A DNA stretch of 64,000 bases from Parvimonas sp035282405 (lineage in GTDB: Bacteria > Bacillota > Clostridia > Tissierellales > Peptoniphilaceae), in NCBI RefSeq assembly GCF_035282405.1, contig NZ_JAYKBP010000001.1, positions 248,001 to 312,000 on the forward strand. The letters are read 5' to 3'. The first letter of the stretch is position 1. Every line of letters begins with the position of its first letter. Below the pieces are notes generated by a model. It was given only the letters and a program-made list of their open reading frames with translations. It was not told the origin of the DNA and searched no databases. Made by a program: the position numbers and the translations under genes. Positions 59,769-64,000 of the stretch are shown one piece after another.

Positions 59769-59847
59769 TACATATAATTAATATTAAAGCATTTTATTCT
59801 AGAGTTGTCAAAAACATGTTACCCTATCTAGAGCAACATTTTTAATT

Positions 59848-60576
59848 CTATTTATCTAAATTTACATCATTCCATTTTGAAAAACTTGTAGTATTAGTAA
59901 TTTTTGTTGTTTCGTTATTTGAGACATGTTCTAAAGTCCAAAACACATTTTTTAAGTAATATGTATCTTTGTCAAAAACTGCTTCAAAAGTTATTGTAAC
60001 ATCATTTTCAGAAATTTTTTTTAAATTCAACTTATACTCAGCTTTCAATATGTTAATAATTTTTGATTTATTATTATCATCATTTTTAATTTTTAAATGG
60101 TATTCATCATTAACTTCTTCCAATGTTAAATCATTCTCAGTAAAAGAATAAATACCTTCTAACAATCTAAAATAATCTGGAAACACATCATAATTACTAT
60201 TTTGTTTTTCAGTTTTTTTATCTACTCCATTTATTTTTCTAGTCATTATACTTGTTTTACTTTCATCTCCAACAAACTCAACATCATAATTATTTTGTTC
60301 AATATTTGAAGACCCTGAATATCTAACTATTACTTTTCCTTTGGTAATTTTTTTAGAATCTTTATCATTTATTAATTCCCCTTTTAGAATTTGTTTAGTT
60401 GAACTTCCATTTCCCCCATTAATTATTTCATTAAGTAATAATATAGATTCAATATTATTATTTGCATTTTTAAATTTATCAAATAATTCATTAACTCCAA
60501 CCTTATTTGAACAACCCGAAAAAGTAATTATTACAAACAATAGTCCAATAAAAAAAAGTTTTTTCTTCTTAAACAT
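59848..60576 (-). CDS. lipoprotein of a tandem paralogous family, copy 4
   Basis: 242 residues. Signal peptide and lipobox MFKKKKLFFIGLLFVIITFSGC, so lipidated and anchored outside the membrane. Mature part begins with a helix (NELFDKFKNANNNIESILLL) and continues with beta-rich sequence containing LEEVNDEYHLKIKND and FEAVFDKDTYYLKNVFWTLE, ending SFSKWNDVNLDK. The shape (helix then a half-barrel of strands) resembles LolA/LppX-like or DUF6612-type lipoproteins, but I cannot confirm the family. Closest to copy 3; last of the four in transcription order. Confidence 0.82.
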   Translation of the reverse strand: MFKKKKLFFIGLLFVIITFSGCSNKVGVNELFDKFKNANNNIESILLLNEIINGGNGSSTKQILKGELINDKDSKKITKGKVIVRYSGSSNIEQNNYDVEFVGDESKTSIMTRKINGVDKKTEKQNSNYDVFPDYFRLLEGIYSFTENDLTLEEVNDEYHLKIKNDDNNKSKIINILKAEYKLNLKKISENDVTITFEAVFDKDTYYLKNVFWTLEHVSNNETTKITNTTSFSKWNDVNLDK

Positions 60577-60606
60577 TATCTATCCTCCAAAAATAAATTT
60601 TTGTTT

Positions 60607-60661
60607 ATTATAACATATTTGTCAAAATAAAAAAATGCTATCCATAAAGATTAGCATTTTA
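60607..60661 (-). promoter_or_regulatory. duplicated terminator-promoter unit between lipoprotein copies 3 and 4
   Basis: Minus strand: AAATGCTA/TAGCATTT hairpin with U-tract (60661-60627) ends copy 3, and TGTTATAAT (extended -10 at 60615-60607) starts copy 4. This 96-base spacer matches the next one (61498-61593) at 89 of 96 positions by my count. Confidence 0.75.
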
Positions 60662-60672
60662 TGATATTTAGT

Positions 60673-61497
60673 CTATCTATTTTCATCCAATTTTACATTA
60701 TTCCAATCTGAATATGTCGTAACATTATCTATTTTAAAAGGACCCTTATTTCCAGTATATTCTAAAGTCCAAGTTACATTTTTTAAATAAAATGTCTTCT
60801 TATCAAACACAGCTTCAAATTTTATATCAATTTCATTTTCAGTAACTTTTTTCAAGCTCAAATTATATTCAGATTTCAATAAACTAATAATTTTTGATTT
60901 ATTATTATCATCATTTTTAATTTTTAAATGGTATTCATCGTTTACTTCTTCTAATGTTAGGTCATCTTCATTAAAAGAATAAATGTTATCTAACAATCTA
61001 AAATAATCTGGATGTGCTTCATAAACTCCATTCTGCTTTTCGGTTTTAGTTACACCATTTATTTTTCTAGTTATAATCATTGTTTTATTCTTATCTCCAA
61101 GAAACTCAGCATCATAATTCCTTTGTTCATCATTAGAATACCCTGTATATCTAGCTCTTGCTTTACCCTTGATGATTTTTTTAGTATCCTTGTCATTTAT
61201 CAATTCTGCCTTCAGAACTTGTTGTGTTTCTTTTCCATTGTATTTATTATTTCCCTCATTAAGTAATGCTATTGATTCAATATTATTATTTTCCTTTTTT
61301 ACTTTTTCAAATAATTCACTAATTTTAATTTTATTTGATTTTTCAGATGATTCACTAGTTTCCCTTTCATTTGATTTTTCAGATGATTCACTAGTTTTCC
61401 TTTCATCTGATTTTTCAGATAATTCACTCGAACAACCTGAAAAAATAAATATTATAGACATTAATCCTATTAAGTAAAGTTTTTTCTTCTTAAACAT
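60673..61497 (-). CDS. lipoprotein of a tandem paralogous family, copy 3, with a repeat insertion
   Basis: 274 residues. Lipobox MFKKKKLYLIGLMSIIFIFSGC. Unlike its paralogues it has a stalk after the Cys made of three 12-residue repeats based on SEKSNERETSES, encoded by 36-bp DNA repeats, which lengthens the tether by about 36 residues. Then ISELFEKVKKENNNIESIAL aligns with the start of the other copies, and LEEVNDEYHLKIKNDDNNKS, FEAVFDKKTFYLKNVTWTLE and YSDWNNVKLDE follow. Function unknown; substrate binding outside the membrane is a guess from the family shape. Confidence 0.82.
   Translation of the reverse strand: MFKKKKLYLIGLMSIIFIFSGCSSELSEKSDERKTSESSEKSNERETSESSEKSNKIKISELFEKVKKENNNIESIALLNEGNNKYNGKETQQVLKAELINDKDTKKIIKGKARARYTGYSNDEQRNYDAEFLGDKNKTMIITRKINGVTKTEKQNGVYEAHPDYFRLLDNIYSFNEDDLTLEEVNDEYHLKIKNDDNNKSKIISLLKSEYNLSLKKVTENEIDIKFEAVFDKKTFYLKNVTWTLEYTGNKGPFKIDNVTTYSDWNNVKLDENR
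61337..61430. repeat. 36-bp tandem repeat inside lipoprotein copy 3
   Basis: The unit beginning GATTTTTCAGATGATTCACT occurs at 61337, 61373 and (partial, diverged) 61409. In-frame period of 12 codons, so copy number can change without disrupting the gene. Confidence 0.85.
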
Positions 61498-61527
61498 TTT
61501 CTACCCTCCAAAAACAAATCTTTATTT

Positions 61528-61582
61528 ATTATAACATATTTGTCAAAATAAAAAAATGCTATTCATAAAGATTAGCATTTTA
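61528..61582 (-). promoter_or_regulatory. duplicated terminator-promoter unit between lipoprotein copies 2 and 3
   Basis: Same organisation as the spacer further left: TAGCATTT-type hairpin plus U-tract (61582-61548) closing copy 2, and TGTTATAAT (61536-61528) as extended -10 for copy 3. Confidence 0.75.
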
Positions 61583-61593
61583 TGATATTTAAT

Positions 61594-62325
61594 CTATTTA
61601 GTTCCTTCAATTTTTGTATTGTTCCATTCGGAATATTTTGTAGTATCTTCTATTTTAAAAGGTCCTTTTTTCCCATTATATTCTATACTCCAAACTATAC
61701 TTTTTAAATAAAACGTCTTCTTATCAAATACAGCTTCAAATTTTAAATCAACTTCGTATTCAGTAACAGTCGTTAAGTTCAATTTATATTGTGATTTCAA
61801 TATTTCAAAAACCTTTAAATTTTTACTTCCACTTTTTAAGTTTAAATGATACTCATCGTTTTTTTCTTCTAATTCTAAATCTTTTTCTTTAAGAGCATAA
61901 ATTCCATCCAACAATTTATAATAATCAGGATTTACATAATAACCAGAACCTTGTTTTTCAGTTTTTTCCTCTTTTCCGTCTACTTTAGTAGTTTTGATTA
62001 ATGTTTTTTTGCTGTCCCCAACAAATACAACATCATAATCTACCTCTCCTTTATTCACTTTTCCTTTATATCTAATGTATCCCTTTCCTTTGATAATTTT
62101 TTTGTTATTAACATTATTTATCAATTCTGCGTGAAGTGTTTGAATACTTGTACTTTCCTTAGTTGTATTTTTAGTTTCATCATCCAGTACCAATGAATGA
62201 ATTTTATCATTTGCCTCTTTTGACTTTTCAAAAAATTCCCTAACTTTCATTTTTCCTGAACAACCTGTAAAAACAAAGATTGTCAATACTAATGTTATTA
62301 CAAAAATTTTTCTATTTTTAAACAT
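61594..62325 (-). CDS. lipoprotein of a tandem paralogous family, copy 2
   Basis: 243 residues, lipobox MFKNRKIFVITLVLTIFVFTGC. The mature part starts MKVREFFEKSKEANDKIHSL and has the shared blocks LEEKNDEYHLNLKSGSKNLK, FEAVFDKKTFYLKSIVWSIE and YSEWNNTKIEG. It is closest to copy 1 (same KVFEILKSQY and GKKGPFKIE phrases). Only 57 bases without a terminator separate it from copy 1, so the pair is probably cotranscribed. Confidence 0.82.
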   Translation of the reverse strand: MFKNRKIFVITLVLTIFVFTGCSGKMKVREFFEKSKEANDKIHSLVLDDETKNTTKESTSIQTLHAELINNVNNKKIIKGKGYIRYKGKVNKGEVDYDVVFVGDSKKTLIKTTKVDGKEEKTEKQGSGYYVNPDYYKLLDGIYALKEKDLELEEKNDEYHLNLKSGSKNLKVFEILKSQYKLNLTTVTEYEVDLKFEAVFDKKTFYLKSIVWSIEYNGKKGPFKIEDTTKYSEWNNTKIEGTK

Positions 62326-62382
62326 TTCACATCACCTCAATTTTGCACTTTTGTTCATTATCACATTTTTAAAAGTACCCAT

Positions 62383-63111
62383 TTATTTTTTATCTAAATT
62401 TACATTATCCCAATCAGAATATGTTGTAGTATTTTCTAATTTGAAAGCTCCTTTATTTCCATTATATTCTATACTCCAAACTATACTTTTTAAATAAAAT
62501 GTCTTCTTATCAAATACAGCTTTAAACTTTACATCAACTTCATCCTCATAAACATTTCCTAGATCCAATCCATATTGTGATTTCAATATATTAAAAACCT
62601 TAAAATTTTTATTTTCACTTTTTAATTTTAAATGATATTCATCATTTTCTTCTTCTAATATTAAATCTTTTTCTTTAAGAGTATAAATTCCATCCATTAA
62701 CTCATAATAATCAGGAGTTACTCTGTATTTAGAATTTTCTTTCTTTGTTTCTTTATTTTTTCCGTTTTCTTTGAAAGTTGTTATTAATGTATTTTTTGCA
62801 TCTCCAACAAATACAATATCACAATCTACTTCTCCTTTTTCTCTAGCTCCTTTATATTTTACGCTTCCTTTTCCTTTTTTGATTTTCTTTGTATTAGCAT
62901 TATTTAATAATTCTGCATGAATAAGTTGAGACTTAATTTTCCCATCAATTTCATTTTTAGTTTCAGTATCCAATATAAAAGACTGAATTTTATCGCTTGC
63001 CTCTTTTGATTTTTCAAAGAAGTCCTTGACTTGCATATTGTTAGAACAACCTGTAAAAATAAATAAGGTTAACACTAATGTTATAATAAACAATTTTTTA
63101 TTTTTAAACAT
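62383..63111 (-). CDS. lipoprotein of a tandem paralogous family, copy 1
   Basis: 242 residues, lipobox MFKNKKLFIITLVLTLFIFTGC. Mature part MQVKDFFEKSKEASDKIQSF, then strands around GKGSVKYKGAREKGEVDCDI, ILEEENDEYHLKLKSENKNF and FKAVFDKKTFYLKSIVWSIE, ending YSDWDNVNLDKK. The helix followed by repeated beta segments with alternating charged residues is reminiscent of LolA-fold lipid- or lipoprotein-binding proteins, stated only as a shape argument. First gene of the array with TGATATAAT (extended -10, 63151-63143) upstream. Confidence 0.82.
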   Translation of the reverse strand: MFKNKKLFIITLVLTLFIFTGCSNNMQVKDFFEKSKEASDKIQSFILDTETKNEIDGKIKSQLIHAELLNNANTKKIKKGKGSVKYKGAREKGEVDCDIVFVGDAKNTLITTFKENGKNKETKKENSKYRVTPDYYELMDGIYTLKEKDLILEEENDEYHLKLKSENKNFKVFNILKSQYGLDLGNVYEDEVDVKFKAVFDKKTFYLKSIVWSIEYNGNKGAFKLENTTTYSDWDNVNLDKK

Positions 63112-63328
63112 TTCCTATCACCTCGATTTTATATTTTTCTTAATTATATCATATTTATAAAATTTTAAAAAGTTTATTAAATAAATTCCTAAATTTATAT
63201 CTAATCGTACATTTTTATTTCTTTGCTGGCAAACCACAATAATCAATATATAATGATATAGATAAAATCACTTTAATTATATATTGAAATAAGAACAGAA
63301 AATGAAGGAATTGTAACTATATAAAAAG

Positions 63329-63680
63329 TTGGAGGAAATTAATAACATCTTACTTCTTAGTGTTTATAGAAATTATCGGTTTAATAAAAAAGTATTTAAT
63401 TATAAAAAAATAATTAAAGTAAAAGAAGTTCCTTATTATAAGGAAAATGAAATTTTAGAAAAAACAAGAGATGATATAATAGAAAAATATGGAAATTTTT
63501 ACTTAATTATTTCAATAATATATTTTTTATAGCATTATTGTTCAGAAATTCAAGATATATTTATATTGTTACATCTCTTTCAATGATTCCTATTTTCTAC
63601 TACAAATGGTGGTTACTAAAATTTGTAAAATACAAGACAAAAGATAGATTTAGCGATTTAAAAAGTTGGAGAAAACTCCA
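63329..63680 (+). pseudogene. frameshifted small membrane-protein gene
   Basis: The first frame gives SVYRNYRFNKKVFNYKKIIKV through EKYGNFYLIISIIYFL and stops at 63532 in a run of six T. One frame over, the sequence goes on sensibly as FIALLFRNSRYIYIVTSLSM and IPIFYYKWWLLKFVKYKTK. Restoring one T would join the two into a protein of about 120 residues with a hairpin of two membrane helices. GGAGG lies at 63331-63335 but no ATG, GTG or TTG follows at proper distance, so the start also seems lost. Family not recognised. A sequencing error in the homopolymer is the alternative. Confidence 0.55.
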
Positions 63681-63687
63681 ACTTTTT
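63660..63687. terminator. bidirectional terminator upstream of the upp end
   Basis: AAAAAGTTGGAG-AAAA-CTCCAACTTTTT, a perfect 12-bp stem, 13 bases beyond the upp stop on the minus strand. Confidence 0.92.
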
Positions 63688-63699
63688 AAATTTTATAAA

Positions 63700-64000
63700 T
63701 TATTTTGTTCCGAATAACCTATCTCCTGCATCTCCAAGTCCAGGAATAATATAGCTATGTTCATTTAGTTTTTCATCTAATGCAGCTACGAAAATATCCA
63801 CATCAGGATGATTTTTTTGAACAGCCTTAACTCCTTCAGGAGCCGCAATTATACAAACTAATTTAATATTTTTACAACCCTTTTGTTTTAAAAGTTTAAT
63901 TGCATCAGATGCTGAACCACCAGTAGCAAGCATTGGATCAAGAACTAAAAAGTCTCTTTCTTCGGCATCTACAGGTAATTTACAATAATATTCAACAGGT
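63700..64000 (-). CDS. upp: uracil phosphoribosyltransferase, C-terminal part
   Basis: The last 100 residues of a UPRTase; the N-terminal half is beyond the right edge. LVLDPMLATGGSASDAIKLL is the PRPP-binding loop, LVCIIAAPEGVKAVQKNHPD and the uracil-binding end YIIPGLGDAGDRLFGTK complete the family signature. The enzyme makes UMP from uracil and PRPP in pyrimidine salvage. Nothing unusual in the visible part. Confidence 0.95.
   Translation of the reverse strand, partial: PVEYYCKLPVDAEERDFLVLDPMLATGGSASDAIKLLKQKGCKNIKLVCIIAAPEGVKAVQKNHPDVDIFVAALDEKLNEHSYIIPGLGDAGDRLFGTK

Larger units (their letters stand above)
63112..63699. other. region between the lipoprotein array and upp
   Basis: The left part holds the extended -10 of lipoprotein copy 1 and about 150 AT-rich bases with no recognisable feature. 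The right part contains a broken membrane-protein gene and a bidirectional terminator. Confidence 0.6.

Noticed and set aside
59795..59835. Two CTAGAG strings flanking 20 bases downstream of the last lipoprotein gene
   Set aside because: They are short direct copies of a near-palindrome; no stable hairpin with U-tract or repeated element results, so chance is likely.
63329..63532. Treating the 67-residue frame as an intact small protein with a TTG start
   Set aside because: The TTG overlaps the GGAGG that would serve as its ribosome binding site, and the frame ends abruptly within a membrane helix that continues in the neighbouring frame.
1..64000. CRISPR arrays, insertion sequences, prophage or integrase signatures
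   Set aside because: No regularly spaced direct repeats, transposase-like frames, terminal inverted repeats or integrase motifs were found; the only tandem repeats are the 18-bp and 36-bp ones reported.

Overview
The window is AT-rich chromosomal DNA of a Gram-positive Firmicute. It uses the standard genetic code (Trp is TGG throughout the intact genes), purine-rich AGGAGG ribosome binding sites and many TTGACA/TATAAT-type promoters. The ctsR-mcsA-mcsB-clpC operon, RNase J, IreB, RuvX, YlbF, PgdA and a single S10-spc-alpha ribosomal supercluster point to low-GC anaerobic Clostridia/Tissierellia. A Parvimonas-like member of the Peptoniphilaceae is my best guess; that is inference, not a search result. 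No rRNA, tRNA, insertion sequence, prophage or CRISPR array was seen.

Layout. 1-2.3 kb: the CtsR heat-shock operon on the minus strand (clpC cut by the window edge), with a CtsR operator; its McsB homologue has lost arginine-kinase residues. 2.6-4.7 kb: a zinc alcohol dehydrogenase gene with two in-frame stops behind a perfect promoter, then a CobW GTPase. 4.8-9.7 kb: polA overlapping an unusual gene that joins dephospho-CoA kinase, an acidic linker, one membrane segment and a lytic transglycosylase domain. 9.7-12.9 kb: a small secreted protein, murC and trpS. 13-26.6 kb: rpsO-pnp, then a long minus-strand operon nifS-perM-alaS-ireB-ruvX-DUF1292-fur-rnj-ylbF-trmR-trhP-GNAT driven from one promoter at 26.6 kb.

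26.8-41.1 kb: the ribosomal supercluster rpsJ to rplQ on the minus strand, including secY, adk, infA, rpmJ and rpoA, but without map or rpsD. Its leader holds an intrinsic terminator and a mutually exclusive antiterminator pairing, so transcription attenuation of the whole cluster is likely. 41.2-48.4 kb: rmuC, a pgdA-like polysaccharide deacetylase, purB, and the peptidases pepF and pepC. 48.6-52.9 kb: a four-gene ABC transporter group with a Fur-box-like site at its promoter. 53-59.7 kb: a small membrane protein, then tig-clpP-clpX-lon-ysxC (protein folding, proteolysis, ribosome assembly) with a terminator-like hairpin between tig and clpP.

59.8-63.1 kb: four tandem paralogous lipoproteins made by duplication of gene plus intergenic control region. 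63.3-63.7 kb: a frameshifted remnant of a membrane protein. The window ends inside upp.

Functional themes are protein quality control (CtsR regulon, ClpPX, Lon, trigger factor), translation (ribosomal proteins, TrpRS, AlaRS, tRNA wobble modification by TrhP/TrmR), RNA decay (PNPase, RNase J) and cell-wall metabolism (MurC, transglycosylase, deacetylase). The most unusual items are the CoaE-transglycosylase fusion, the S10-leader attenuator, the pseudo-McsB, the doubly interrupted alcohol dehydrogenase and the lipoprotein array.
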